Shown piece after piece: positions 1-10,540 of a stretch of 64,000 nt of DNA (the first letter of the stretch is position 1; every line of letters starts with the position of its first letter). Location of the stretch: contig JALMQS010000187.1 of the NCBI GenBank assembly GCA_024734495.1, positions 18,166,455 through 18,230,454 of the forward strand, in the 5' to 3' direction. Both the position numbers and the translations under genes were made by a program. A model generated the notes under the pieces. It did no database searches and was not told the DNA's origin. It saw nothing but the letters and a program-made list of their open reading frames with translations. Origin of the DNA: Forficula auricularia (taxonomy: Eukaryota > Arthropoda > Insecta > Dermaptera > Forficulidae).

Positions 1-70
1 TTTAAAAGTCGGTTTTATTTTTTTTATAAAAATCATTTTTATTTTTCTCTTTTTAGTGATGTTATTAATT
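1..70 (-). repeat. Fragment of family C element
   Basis: The window opens inside a minus-strand C element. The text matches the segment next to the hairpin in the C copies at 21.6-22.4 kb and 25.7-26.4 kb, including the AAGTCGGTTTTTATT end and the TTTTTAGTGATGTTATTAAT stretch. It stops abruptly at about 70, where family F sequence begins. Confidence 0.7.
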
Positions 71-202
71 AGGGCGAGGTTCGGGGGTGAGGTCGATCGG
101 GGTGGAGGTGGGGGCGATGCAGTGGGTGAATACTATATTTATTTGTATTTTTTGTAATTTAAAAACGGCTCTCAAATAAAAATCGACATTTTTTAAATTA
201 AA
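71..202 (-). repeat. Fragment of family F (Helitron-like), G-rich part
   Basis: A G-rich stretch followed by text coding the reverse complement of 6466-6600 (shared block: GAGAGCCGTTTT, then A-rich, then the C-rich tract). Only the inner part of the F element is present. Confidence 0.6.
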
Positions 203-720
203 AATAAACTGCAACGGATCGTTGCTAAACTTTATCCAAATTCATTTGAAATATTAATATGTTTATTCCTTTATTATTAATCAGATATCACTTGCAATTT
301 GCAGTTCATGTTGACTTTAATTCAAAAATAATGATCTATTCTCATTTAATAGTCGAGGAATAACAATTCTACATTGGATTTTTGACATTTCGGTTATTAT
401 TGGTAATCATTGCTGAAGACATGGAGGAATCTTTTAAAATCAAAATAGCTATTGATTCTCATCTATTACTTGAGGAATAATAATTCTACATTAGATTTTT
501 GACGCTTCGATTATTATTGGTAACCATTGCTGAAGACATGTAGGAATCGGCTTAAAATCAAAAATAACGATCGATTCTTATCTAATACTAGAGGAATAAC
601 CTTATTGCATTCTATTTTTGATGTTTTGACTATTAATGGCAACCTCTACTGAAAACGTGGAAGAATCGACTTAAAATCAAAAAGACTAAATTCTTTTTTG
701 GTAAACAACTCAAGCTTGAG
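203..720 (-). repeat. Partial foldback-element array (about 118-bp units)
   Basis: It begins with the same AACTGCAACGGATCGTTGCT block seen at 14250 and then carries three diverged units of the foldback array at 12.9-16.2 kb, in the reverse orientation. The CTGAAGAC-type landmark recurs near 412, 530 and 646, giving a period of about 118 bp. No long arms are present, so this is a fragment. Confidence 0.75.
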
Positions 721-818
721 ATGTGTTATTTTGCGGTGGGGAAAATTTCTATTTGCTTTCTTCTAGTTGGTTATCGAGAACCGATGGGTGATCCGCGTTT
801 GAAAGTAGGTGTACACCT

Positions 819-942
819 CTTTGGAAGCATTTTGGAAATATTTGGAAGTACTTGGAAATATTTTGAAGTACTTGGAAATATTTGGAAGCACTTGGAAACA
901 TTTGAAAGTGATTGGAAATATTTGGAAGTACTTGGAAATTTA
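819..942. repeat. 20-bp minisatellite, array 1
   Basis: Imperfect tandem repeat of a 20-bp unit of the form TTGGAAATATTTGGAAGTAC, about six units. Open frames across it (for example repeated LEIFGSTWKYFEV-like text) are by-products of the repeat and not evidence of a gene. Confidence 0.85.
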
Positions 943-1085
943 AATTTAGGGAACGAAGAAAAGATTATTTTTATTATAGACAAAAGGATCTGCCGGGGCT
1001 CGAACCCGGGATCTTTGCATGTGTACGGCAATGCTTTGTCATAAGAGCTTTAGCTCCTATATCCACTAAGCTACTGATCCCTGAA
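943..1085 (-). repeat. tRNA-derived SINE-like copy
   Basis: On the minus strand the sequence carries a B-box (GGTTCGAGCCCCGG) inside a T-arm-like hairpin and an A-box-like AGCTTAGTGG. The ends GGATCAG and CAGATCC resemble an acceptor stem. An extra ~20 bases lie between anticodon and T arms, so it is unlikely to be a working tRNA. The leading block (TTAAATTTAGGGAAC and following) is repeated at 1299-1370 beside the second minisatellite array. Confidence 0.55.
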
Positions 1086-1296
1086 CCCAAACTAATACCT
1101 ATTGTATATATGAATTATGGAATTTCTTTTTTAATCCTCTCCTCGTTCATTTTTCGCATCATAGGCCTTGATTCATTAATTAAACAATTAAATATTCCAG
1201 CGCCTCCCAATCGATCGCAGACCCCAAAGCTCGAAAATAATTTTCTCTTCACCCAGGGCGCGACCACAACGAGGCCGTGTAAAGACAATTAATAAC

Positions 1297-1372
1297 AAAT
1301 TTAAATTTAGGGAATGAAGAAAAGATTATTTTTATTATAAACAAAAGGATCAGCCGGAGCTCGAACCCGGGA
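1297..1372 (-). repeat. Second copy of the tRNA-like 3' part
   Basis: Near-identical to 943-1012: the same AAATTTAGGGAA leader, then GGATCAGCCGGAGCTCGAAC. It ends directly against minisatellite array 2. Only the T-arm side of the tRNA-like head is present. Confidence 0.6.
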
Positions 1373-1374
1373 TT

Positions 1375-1497
1375 TATTTGGAAGTACTTGGAAATATTTG
1401 GAATTACTTGGAAATATTTGGAATACTTGGAAATATTTGGAAGTATTTGGAAATATTTGGAAGTACTTGAAAATATTTGGAAGTACAAGTGGAAGTA
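1375..1497. repeat. 20-bp minisatellite, array 2
   Basis: About six units of the same TTGGAAATATTTGGAAGTAC repeat as at 819-942, followed by the same AAGTAGGTGTACA text that precedes array 1. The two arrays probably belong to one repeated element. Confidence 0.8.
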
Positions 1498-2204
1498 GGT
1501 GTACAGCATATTAGGTCCCGGTTCACCCCTCGTTGAGAACCAAACAGATCAGACAAAAATTTATTTTAGATATTTCTATACATTAAGGTAGTTGTTCCGC
1601 CAAATGCGATTTCGTAGGATTTTTCTGAAATTTAGATATATTATTATTGAAATACTTGTGCATCGATTGGTGGCAAAACGAAATTGATGAACAATACAGT
1701 TCCGGAGATATTTAATTTCAAAAATCGATTTTTTCGGGCTCTTTAGCATTGCACTATACGGGATATCGGAAAATTTACATACATATTTAATTATAATTAA
1801 GAAACCCTTCGTACAATTTTTATAAAAAACTAAACCAACATTAAACAATAACCAATACATATTTTAAGACAATTTTGATTCATAGTTACAACACAGTTTC
1901 TGAGATAATAAGGAATAAATAATGAAAAATGTATATAAAAAAATTCTCACTAAAAAAATTTTGGCAACAGCGCATTTATTAAACCAGCGAAAGAGGGAGT
2001 AGAAAGTAGAAAGCGCGCGTGCGTTAGATTTTTCAAAATTATAATTTTCATAAGATGTAACGTAGGCGTTGATTACATTTGTTAAAAAATAACAAAACGA
2101 TATTTATAGAAATTTTTGAAAATATTATTATTTTTATTATTATTAGTTCACTCTTTAAAGTATATAAGTTTAATTTTTTCTGGATAAGGGTATGGCTAAT
2201 CATT
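1498..2204. other. AT-rich stretch, no gene seen
   Basis: A 94-codon minus-strand frame lies at 1576-1860 but has no recognisable domain and AT-driven composition. The rest is A/T-rich with no clear repeat. I see nothing further that I can support. Confidence 0.5.
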
Positions 2205-2692
2205 TTTTACTTTACCATAAGGGTGTATGGTCAAGTATTGTGATCGTGCATGAAATAAGCGTTTTTTCTTCTTTTTTTCGAAATAATAATTGTTTTGTCA
2301 AAATGTCTGCTAGTCTGTTAGTTAGTCTGTGCGTTACCAAATTTTTGTGGACGAGCTAGCTCAAAAACTAGTGTCAATATCAAAACCAAATTTCACAAGT
2401 AGTTTTGGCCCATTGACATTAAGAGCTGGTTAGATTTTGGTGCATATCGACCCAAAATTAAGGGGGGGGGGTTAAAATTTAAAATTATAATCTTTTCAAA
2501 CTAAAAAAAAACAAGAAAAATGAAATTTACAATAAAATAAACCTATAATAATGAACATATTTTTTTCTGGGGCCAAAATTAATGGTGGGGGGGGGGGGGG
2601 AATCTAGGCCATTTTAGCAAACTCAACCAAATTTTGTACACATAATCAGCGGACCCCCTAGAAGTTTAAAAATACAAAAACTAACCACCCAA
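2205..2692 (+). repeat. Family A element, copy A1
   Basis: It starts at the end landmark TTTACCATAAGGGTGTATGG, then AAGTATTGTGATCGTGCATG, the TTTTTGTGGACGAGCTAGCT block, a G run near 2462, and an internal unit ending near 2690 (ACATAATCAGCGGACC). The same landmarks recur at 4.25, 5.3, 16.8 and 43.5 kb. No coding capacity is apparent; the class is unknown. Its right edge cuts into the Mutator-like coding fragment. Confidence 0.75.
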
Positions 2693-3042
2693 AATGTATG
2701 TTTCTTTCCAGTACTGACATGAGTTAATGTATAGCAATCTTGACATTTTATTGAAAAAATAGAATTCAAACCTAATCGCCTTTCATCAACAATATTTTTT
2801 AATAAAATATCTTTCTGACAGTGACAACAGGTTAGGTTATCCGCTAACTCGCCCACTTCAATTATTCGGGTACCTACATTAGCACTCTTAGTACACATTT
2901 TTTTTCGTTTTTTTCCCTCATTCATTACCGCAACAGCTTTTAATCGTTTATTTAGAACTTTTTGATTAATAAATCGACCTTTAAAATGTATTTTATCATT
3001 CATTTTATCTGTCATTTTAATGTCATGTATAAAAATATTCAA
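2693..3042 (-). pseudogene. Mutator-like element protein, N-terminal fragment (truncated)
   Basis: A minus-strand open frame starts with methionine at 3042 and reads through two paired cysteine motifs (CCHC near residue 73 and CQDC near residue 100), with TRIIEVGELADNL before the first and LKNIVDERRLGLNSIF between them. This pattern matches the N-terminal 'Mutator-like' domain common in arthropod MULE-type transposon proteins (my recognition, no search run). An upstream basic segment, KGRFINQKVLNKR, also fits that family. The frame continues to 2623, but its last ~23 residues come from the adjoining family A repeat, so the true coding part ends near 2692. The catalytic part is absent. It is a dead remnant, likely cut by insertion or recombination with A1. 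Upstream coding sequence was not found before 3042. Confidence 0.6.
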
Positions 3043-3430
3043 TCTCTTTCGATGTTGTCAAATTTCTCAAACGAGCACGGGATTGGCTAGATTTGGTACA
3101 AAAACAGCAAAAAGTGTTGGCCTTATGAACTATGAACTTATTGACTGTTCTATATACTTGAGCATTAACTTTTTGCTGGTATTGTCGCGAAACAACTACC
3201 TTAAATAGAAAAAAAAATGAAAAATTGAGTCAATTCAATATTCAGAATTACCCAATGAAGAAGTAATATTTATCATTTTGACCCTCAATATTTATGTAAT
3301 TTAATTTGAAACTTTGCAAAGAAATTTATTTCTATACTGGAAATCGATTTAATAATAAATTCAGATAGATCGGTCGGTGATGCAAAAATACTCGGATTAA
3401 TATTTATATATCAGCAGTTGTCAACCTTTT
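3043..3430. other. AT-rich stretch, no gene seen
   Basis: Short frames only. Nothing recognisable is present between the Mutator-like remnant and element C1. Confidence 0.5.
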
Positions 3431-4138
3431 TTTAACCGACTTCAAAAAAAGCAGGAGGTTCTCTATTCGACTGATTTTTTTTGTGCCTATGTTACCTCAT
3501 ATCTCCGCCAATTGTGAACCGATTTTGAAATTTTTTTTGCATTGGGTCCAGTCTACGTTCCGATTGGTCCAATTTTTTTCGTAGGTATTAGACCTTTTTT
3601 GTTAGGTTTGTTCAGGACTAACTTCTTTGTTTATGAACTGATTTCGATGATTCTTTTTTTATTGGAAAGGGGGTATCTTAGGGATGGTGCAATATTAATT
3701 TGGTCAAGTTCTGATGATATGATCACTATTAATAACATCACTAAAAATAGAAAAATAAAAAATTTTAAGAAAAAAATAAAACCGACTTCAAAAAAATTAA
3801 ATGCAACACATAAAATACACTAAAAGGTATAAAATAATTACTATCTTATTTAGTTACAACTAGACGACGAAATATTAACATGAAATTACTTTTTGAAGTC
3901 GGTGCCAAACATATACCTTTTATGAATCGCACTCGACGGACCTTACATATGGTACGTTTGGTGTGTACGCTCGCTTATAGGTATAGTTTGTTTGGCACCG
4001 ACTTCAAAAAGCAATTTCATGTTAATATTTCGTAGCTTAGTTGTAACTAAATAAGATAATAATTATTTTATACCTTTTAGTGTATTTTATTTGTTGCATT
4101 TAATTTTTTTGAAGTCGGTTTTATTTTTTTGTTAAAAT
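3431..4138 (+). repeat. Family C element, copy C1 (hairpin-bearing)
   Basis: It opens with AACCGACTTCAAAAAAAGCA and GGAGGTTCTCTATTCGACTG. A conserved body follows (TTGGTCAAGTTCTGATGATA near 3700), then a long inverted repeat: arm 3782-3903 pairs with 3998-4128 around a ~95-bp loop. The loop reads from the TATACCTTTTATGAATCGCA side first. The ACCGACTTCAAAAA motif occurs at both element ends and both arm bases. Open frames in the body do not match across copies, so it is probably non-coding. Class uncertain; elements with this opening text are common in insects. Confidence 0.8.
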
Positions 4139-4245
4139 TTTTTACTTCATTCAACTATTTCACAATAGTTCAAAATCTCTTACCGCTCCTCCGGTAAAGA
4201 CATCTCTGCATTTATTTAGATTTAAAAACTGGAATAAAATTAGTT

Positions 4246-4606
4246 TTACTTTACCATACAGGGTATGGTCTAGTATTGTAATCGTGCATAAAAAAAGTGT
4301 TTTTTTATTTTTTTATTTTTCGAAATATCTCAAAAACGGCTAAAACTATTTTGATTAAAAAAATTGAGCGAAGCCATGGCATTTCCCTCTACAAAAGAGC
4401 TCTAACAAGTGAACATCGAAAAAATTATATTTTTCGAGATAATAATTGTTTTGTCAAAATGTCTGTTAGTCTGTCTGGTTGTCTGGTTGTTAGTTAGTTA
4501 GTCTGTGCGTTACCAAATTTTTGTGGACGAGCTAGCTCAAAAACTAGTGTGAATATCGAAACCAAATTTCACAGGTAGTTTTGGTCTATTGAGATTAAGA
4601 GCTGAT
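4246..4606 (+). repeat. Family A element, copy A2
   Basis: It begins at TTTACCATACAGGGTATGG and keeps the order seen in A1 (GTAATCGTGCAT, GACGAGCTAGCTCAAAAACT, AAGAGCTGATTA). The internal G-rich units are missing, so it is truncated on the right. Confidence 0.75.
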
Positions 4607-5306
4607 TATTTTATAATATTTAACAGGCTTAAGTAATTGAATTATAATTTATAAAGAAAAACATTTTGTGGTATATGAGAAGGACAATCCTCTTTGCATC
4701 CGTTGATCTCATCATTTATAGAGTATTAACATAGGATCCCATTTTATCATAATGGGCGAGTGGGCTATGTCAACGTGGAAAAAAAATATATGTTTAAAAA
4801 AACATGCTCAGAATATGGAGCACAAATCCACCCCCAGGGATGAATTAACCCCTGATATATACCTTCATGAAAGACTAAGTAAATCGTAAAGTTTTTATTT
4901 TTATTGTTTTGTAGGAAAGATAGACAACGCTATCCTTTGTTTATTTAACTGAATAAGTATTCAGCCGTATGCAGTACTGTTGAAACTAACATGCACATTA
5001 TGCTTAGATTTGATAAAGAGATAGTGATATGAATTATTGGATAATAGGACACTTAAATAAAACACAACATTACTTTTCTTTCATCCTTGAAATTCTGGAC
5101 ATAAGCTCAACAATTATATTTCAATTATTATTAGAGATATATACCTAGACATTGGAGTTGATTAATATGAATAATCTTGAACGTGTAGCTTGTATATAAA
5201 AATAAATTATATTATAGTAATTAATCAATTATAATAATCGCTGTCATACTTAGAGATAGTTTGTATTTACCCAAAAATCTAGATCAAATCAAAATTTAAA
5301 AAAAAA
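4607..5306. other. AT-rich stretch, no gene seen
   Basis: No usable open frame, no tRNA-like sequence and no repeat that I can link to other positions. Confidence 0.5.
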
Positions 5307-5863
5307 TAAGCTGATGTGTTCTGATGTGGCCATCCACTTGAATTTACCATACAACCTGGCCCCTCACATATTTAATAAAATTATTTATAATCATGTAGGG
5401 GAGGGGTTTAGTTTTTGCATTTTTAGACTCCTGGGCGCCCACTGATTATGTATATAAAATTTGGTTGAGTTTGGCACAAGGAGCTATAATTTCATTTTTT
5501 GACGCTACCCCCCCCCCCCCTCATTTTGGTCGATATGCAGCAAAATCTAATCAGCTCTTAATCTCAATGAACCGAAACTACGTGTGAAATTTGGTTTCGA
5601 TATTCACACTATTTTTTGAGCTAGCTCGTCCACAAAAATTTGGTAACGCAAGAGAAACTAACAGACTAACTAACAGACATTTTGACAAAACAATTATTAT
5701 CTCGAAAAATATAATTTTATCGATGTTCACTTATTAGGGATTTTTTGTAGAACAAAATTCCATGGTTTCGCTCAATTTTTTTAATCAAAATAGTTTCAGC
5801 CGCTTTTGAGAAATTTCGAAAAAAAGAAGGAAAAAAACACTTTTGGTAAAGTAAAATATTATT
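5307..5863 (-). repeat. Family A element, copy A3
   Basis: Minus-strand copy with both ends recognisable: AAGCTGATGTGTTCTGATGT with CCATCCACTTG on the left, and the GTAAAGTAAAAT end on the right. It contains one internal unit with a run of C (5511-5520). Confidence 0.75.
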
Positions 5864-6365
5864 TATTACTTATTTAATTTACTTCTAGGTAAATTATATT
5901 ATGTTGTTTTATTCAGTTTATGCATAAATCTTTGATCTTTGCTTTTTCAATAAAATAAATAAAATAGTTCATTGAATAAAATAAACTCATTTTTGTTAAC
6001 CTTTACCGCCAATTTATATAATATAGTTTTTTTTTTTTTTTTAATTATATCAAGGGGGAAGCTTGTGTTTAAAGAATTTTAAAAACCTAGCATTTTTGAT
6101 GATTATAAAAAAAAAAATATATAAAATGATTAAATATAAATCTATTCGTTGGCCATCACATCTTGATATATATATAGGATTTTAATAACATTTTAAACAT
6201 TAATTCGTGTATGTTTGATCTTTAATCTAAAAGCTTGGAAAATACGTTAAATTGAAAATTATTTATTTAAAAAAAGTATACATACTTTTACTTTAATTGA
6301 TGGGAGATTTTTAGTTTGTTGATTCATGAATCAAATGAAATCACTTTATTGGACTTTGTACTTAA
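5864..6365. other. AT-rich stretch, no gene seen
   Basis: Homopolymer T tract near 6030-6042. Nothing else is supportable. Confidence 0.5.
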
Positions 6366-7190
6366 ATAGTTAGTACCTGGAGTCACCGAGCGATGCTCGG
6401 TAACTTCTTCCTTCAGTTAAAACCTTTATTTTAATTTTATTTTTAATTTAAAATTCTGATAAAATGGTCGATTTTTATTTGAGAGCCGTTTTCAAATTAA
6501 AAAAAAAATACAAATTATATATAGTATTCGCCCACTGTACCCCCACCCCGCTTGACCCCACCCCCGAAACCTCGCCTACCCCCGGATCCCACACCACTAC
6601 ACCCCACCTCCTGCATCTCTTTTGATTCAACCATATGATTCATTTTTATTCATCCAATTGTTAATATCTAAATAAAATGTGTTTGTTTTTTCAGAAAATT
6701 GAGACCTGCTTATGCGAAATATATTTTTAAATAAATTCTTTATTATTTTTCATTCTATTAAATAAATAAGGTTCTTTATAAAAACAATTATAAAACGTTT
6801 ATTAATATTTCTAACGTTTATGGAGAACAAAATGTGTTAAAATCCTCAATCACAATACTTCTTCAAGGCCTTTTAGAAAAATGAAATAAGGCAACCCATT
6901 GTCTGCCTGGGTACAAAAGGAAAGGGAAACCTTTTTTTAAAACCCTAAGAATGGGATTTGTCTACCTGAGAATAATTAATTTGATTACGAAAAAACCCAT
7001 CAAAAACAATTTTGTCGAAGATGAGACCGTGACAGATCGAATTGTCACCCCAAAAACCCCCTAACTCGTGAATTTCATCAAAATAGGTAGAGTCGTTTTC
7101 AAAATATAACCAAGATACAAATATATAAACAAACAAATATATATACAAACAAATAAATATACAATTTTTGCTCGTTTAATAAGAGTAGAT
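6366..7190 (-). mobile_element. Family F, Helitron-like element, copy F1
   Basis: Read on the minus strand, the 5' end is TCTACTCTTATTAAACGAGC just after an A, like known animal Helitron 5' ends beginning with TC. Near the other end is a hairpin (ACCGAG, five-base loop, CTCGGT) at 6380-6396. A C-rich tract (6539-6610 on plus) lies inside. The second copy at 33.77-34.19 kb shares both ends. No Rep/helicase coding is present, so it is non-autonomous. The exact 3' end is unsure: copy 1 has CTAA after the hairpin, copy 2 does not. Confidence 0.5.
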
Positions 7191-7949
7191 ATTATTAATT
7201 TATTTTCTAATTAAAAGGCAAATCACATTATGTTCTCTAAGTAAATTATAATTTGAAAGTCTTCCATGGCTAAAAAAGTTGGACAACCCGACAATGCGTT
7301 CATATCATAAAACAATTCTCTCAATTGTGAGGAAATTCAAAAGCTGGGAATTAAAAAGTTCCATCACGGCTGTCTGTCCTTTGACTCATTTGGTCATCGG
7401 AGAATCAACCATAATAGGGGTTGTTTTCAAAAGAACAATCGTCAGGCATTGAGACCAACGAAAACCGAATTGGTTCGTGTCACCTTTTATGAAGATAGAC
7501 GAGAGATAAGAAAATACGAGATGTTTAGTAAATATGCCATGTCACTTAGACTAAATTCTTGAATCAAAAAAAAAATTATCAGCAGGTGTAATGGGATTTT
7601 TTTCCTTTTGAAATCAGACACATTTATTATTTCGCACAGTGACAGACAGCCAAGCGAGACTTTCTCCAATTCTGTCAATCTAATTCTGATATAATAAGAC
7701 ATTCGGGAATCGAATCACTTTTTAAAATTCATTTCATAATAATAATGTAAAATTTTATTTATCATACATTCGATTAAATTAAATCATTTTTATTCAAAAT
7801 CAAATATTATCAAAAACTGACAGTTAATGTTTACTTGGTAATATGAATCTATTATTAAGAGTAAAAGATTCGGTTAGCAAATTTTAGTATTAGTTTATAA
7901 ATTGAAGGAAAAATTGAAAATGTTTTCAAGGTTTTTACGTTATCTGAAA
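7191..7949. other. AT-rich stretch, no gene seen
   Basis: A 71-codon minus frame at 7487-7702 has no recognisable features. The region 7260-7480 is slightly richer in G/C but I could not identify it. Confidence 0.45.
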
Positions 7950-8284
7950 TTTTTTTTTCAGATGGTGCATCACCTGACGGCCTGTATGGGATGGCCCCTC
8001 AATCATGAAAAGAACAGAGTAGAAGGAAAGAAGCCGGGATCACGAGCCAAATCTCAGAAACTTAGATACAATCCAATATCCAATTTACTAAGTTTTTAGG
8101 GGCATCGAGCAGTGGTAAATTCTCCGATCGATAAATTAGGTTTTTAAATTTATCTCCCACTTAATTTTTTTTCCAGACCCTATACTTACAGAAAAAATGA
8201 CTGGGTATAGCCGGAAATCGAACCCGAAACCTCCGGGTTGCCAGCCAGACATGCTGACCTTTACACCAGGGAGGCCGACAGTTT
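7950..8284 (-). mobile_element. tRNA-derived SINE (family SINE2), minus copy
   Basis: The head lies at 8199-8283 on the minus strand: an A-box region GGTGTAAAGGTCAG and a B-box-like GGGTTCGATTTCC. The body (AAGTATAGGGTCTGG, AGTGGGAGATAAA, GATTGAGGGGCCA) is shared with the plus copy at 34.41-34.80 kb. The poly(A) end is eroded. A plus-strand frame at 7902-8099 is incidental. Confidence 0.75.
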
Positions 8285-8400
8285 GTTTTCAGAGAACAGT
8301 TTGAGCGAAAAAAGAAGAAACCTTTCACAAAGTTACTTCTTATTAATACAAACTTTATCGTAAAATTTCAATTTATTACCCACAGCTGTAATTGCTGTAA

Positions 8401-8917
8401 AGGATAACTCTTAAGGACGTTCCCTAATAAATCGATTTTCTTGCAATCCTTGTAAAACTTTGAATACACATATTTATAAGTGTACGTAGAAATTTTTTTC
8501 AAAATTCCTTACGGCACTACATTTGTAAATATTGACCATTGAAATTTGCATATTTAACACGCGAACCCTATCCCGATTGATGTTAAAGCGACTGTTTCAT
8601 TAAATAACAATCGTAATTTTATTGAAATTATTTTTAAAAACTGAGAATCATTAAAAAACTTCTGCAACTGGTGCATTTGAGATTTTTAGCTAATTCTCTC
8701 AATCTAATTATACTGTTCTCATCTGGAATTTGTCATTGAGCAGTTTCATGAAGTGTTTTTTTTTATTTTTTGTCTTTTAGCGTCGGGAAAAATGCAATGT
8801 TGCCAGATTCGAGAAACGACGCAGAGAAAATATTTTTGCCTTTCTGCGCATGTGAAAGTAGGGGAAAGAGTGAACTGCATCTGAGCTATATTAGAGAAAG
8901 TCCTTAAGAGTTAACCT
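8401..8917. mobile_element. Non-autonomous TIR element (MITE-like)
   Basis: About 517 bp with terminal inverted repeats of roughly 28 bp: AGGATAACTCTTAAGGACGT at 8401 against the complement of AAGTCCTTAAGAGTTAACCT ending at 8917, with about four mismatches. No open frame. The target duplication is not clear, so the superfamily is not assigned. Confidence 0.65.
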
Positions 8918-9612
8918 AAAATCTAAGTTGGTGCTGCAGAAAAGCCGATCGAAATGTCTTAGATATATTGTATTATTTGTTAGTGTTCAATAAATAATTA
9001 TAATTAATTATGTGGGATTAAAATTAAATTTCTACTCTAAGAGTTACTGATCACATTTTTCGTCCGAGAAAGTCCGAAATCTAATCAGCTTTTTTTGGTG
9101 TGTAACCAAAGCGAACTTTTTACAATCTTCTTCTCGTGCCTTAATCTAAGAAACATACAGAGAAACCAACATGATATGTTTTCAAATGATTTTTCTCTAC
9201 TCTTTAGACATTAAAGCACGAATAAGCAGGGAAAATTAACTACTATGGTCTAATGGGAAAGCTGAACTCAAAATTCTGATTAGAGTTTTCTTCCAGAATA
9301 TTGATGCTTTCGAGTCTCAGGAATACTAATGTCACCAAATTGCAAATTTACTCATTATGAGTCTCTTTATTTGTTTATATAGTCTGAAATAATTGGATTG
9401 ACTACTTTTGGTGAAACTAAAAGATTAGTTAAAATTTTCTAGCGTTTTCTTTGACGTTTTGGATTCAAATTATTAATATTAATTAATATAAATGAAATTA
9501 ATATTCATGATAATTGTTATTGTTAATTATAAATGTTTGAGAGATTCTCATGAATAATGTATTTGGTTGTGTTTCAATTTTGTATTATTTGTTTTGTTTT
9601 ATATTTTACAGA
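8918..9612. other. AT-rich stretch, no gene seen
   Basis: Contains no recognisable repeat beyond a short AATCTAATCAGC-type block near 9075 that is common in families A and G. Confidence 0.45.
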
Positions 9613-9665
9613 CTGATGATGACACAACGTTATCGAAACGTCTCTCAATGTCAATAAAGAATAAT
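9613..9665 (+). repeat. Penelope-type terminal motif, single copy
   Basis: CTGATGATGACACAACGTTA followed by TCGAAACGTCTCTCAATG. It matches the CTGANGA ... GAAACGTC arrangement found in the inverted terminal pairs elsewhere in this window. No inverted partner was seen nearby. Confidence 0.4.
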
Positions 9666-9682
9666 TTAGAAAATTGATATTA

Positions 9683-9960
9683 TACGGATGTTACGGAGTG
9701 CCTACTCAAGCGAGGCGTTCCTCCAAGAATTTTAAAAATTATCCATGATTTAAACACTGGTAACACTACTTACATCAAATACAATGGTGAGACAACAAAA
9801 CCTATTAGCATCTTCAGTGGAGTAAGACAGGGAGATTCATTAAGTCATATGCTCTTCAACGTGATAATGGACGATATTATTCAAAATCTACCCGAATACC
9901 TTGGATACAAATTGGGGAAGACCACTTTCCCAGTGGTGTACTATGCTTAAGCCTAAGAGG
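9683..9960 (+). pseudogene. Non-LTR retrotransposon reverse transcriptase, middle fragment
   Basis: The plus strand reads LLKRGVPPRILKIIHDLN, then SGVRQGDSLSHMLFNVIMDD, then GYKLGKTTFPVVYYA and a stop. The VRQGDSLSPLLFN block is a hallmark of non-LTR reverse transcriptases. The frame dies exactly where the catalytic YADD box should follow (YYA, stop). The remaining domain between this point and 10541 is replaced by unrelated DNA and inverted-repeat element T1. The lineage is probably Jockey/RTE-like, from general resemblance only. Confidence 0.75.
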
Positions 9961-10028
9961 AGGAATGAGAAAATAATTTTTTAAATTTTGATTTGATTAA
10001 CAAGTTCAAATTTTATCAACATCTTTAA

Positions 10029-10440
10029 TAATAATAAAAGTAAAGATTTAAGCATCTTCTTTTTGAAAATAGTTGGAATGTTTTTCAAAAATCAGCTCGG
10101 GTTCAGATTAACAAATCAATTTTAAAAGAGAAAGAATTTAATTTTTAGGACAGATTCTAAGATTTTTATAGAAATATTATTAAATTGCGATATCAGAGGG
10201 GATTCATCCCCCAGGAATCGAACCTGAGAACTAATATGCTTTCCGGGCAGTCAGCTCACACCCTCGAGACAAATCCCCTCTGATATCGCAATTTAATAAA
10301 ATTTCTATAAAAATCTTAGAATCTGTCTAAAAATTAAATTCTTTCTCTTTTAAAATTGATTTGTTAATCTGAACCCGAGCTGATTTTTGAAAAACATTCC
10401 AACTACTTTCAAAAAGAAGATGCTCAAATCTTTACTTTTA
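10029..10440. mobile_element. T1: tRNA-headed SINE arranged as inverted repeat
   Basis: Two ~175-bp arms (10029-10206 and 10264-10440) are near-perfect reverse complements. Between them, on the minus strand, lies a tRNA-like sequence: a 7-bp acceptor-type pairing (GGGATTT with GAATCCC), a D-arm-like CTCGAGGGTGTGAG and a T-arm with GGTTCGATTCC. The right-hand arm in that orientation is the SINE body; the left arm is a reversed copy of it. The same family occurs at 55.1 kb, and related heads at 25.3, 57.1 and 61.1 kb. Confidence 0.8.
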
Positions 10441-10540
10441 TATTTAAATAGTAGAACTTTTTCTTCATTTTAATCTAATTTTTTTAATTTCCGTTATATA
10501 TTAATGGAGTGAAGAATTTCTATGCTTATATCTTATATTG

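Noticed and set aside
819..1509. Genes on both strands through the TTGGAAATAT repeat (107- and 86-codon frames)
   Set aside because: The frames are translations of a 20-bp minisatellite and exist on both strands for that reason.
3542..3823. 93-codon protein in element C1, repeated in C3 and C4
   Set aside because: The frames in the other copies are interrupted or shifted at different points, with no sign of selection for coding.
10201..10279. Functional tRNA gene inside T1
   Set aside because: A 7-bp acceptor pairing is visible, but the anticodon arm does not pair properly and the sequence is fixed within a repeated inverted structure.
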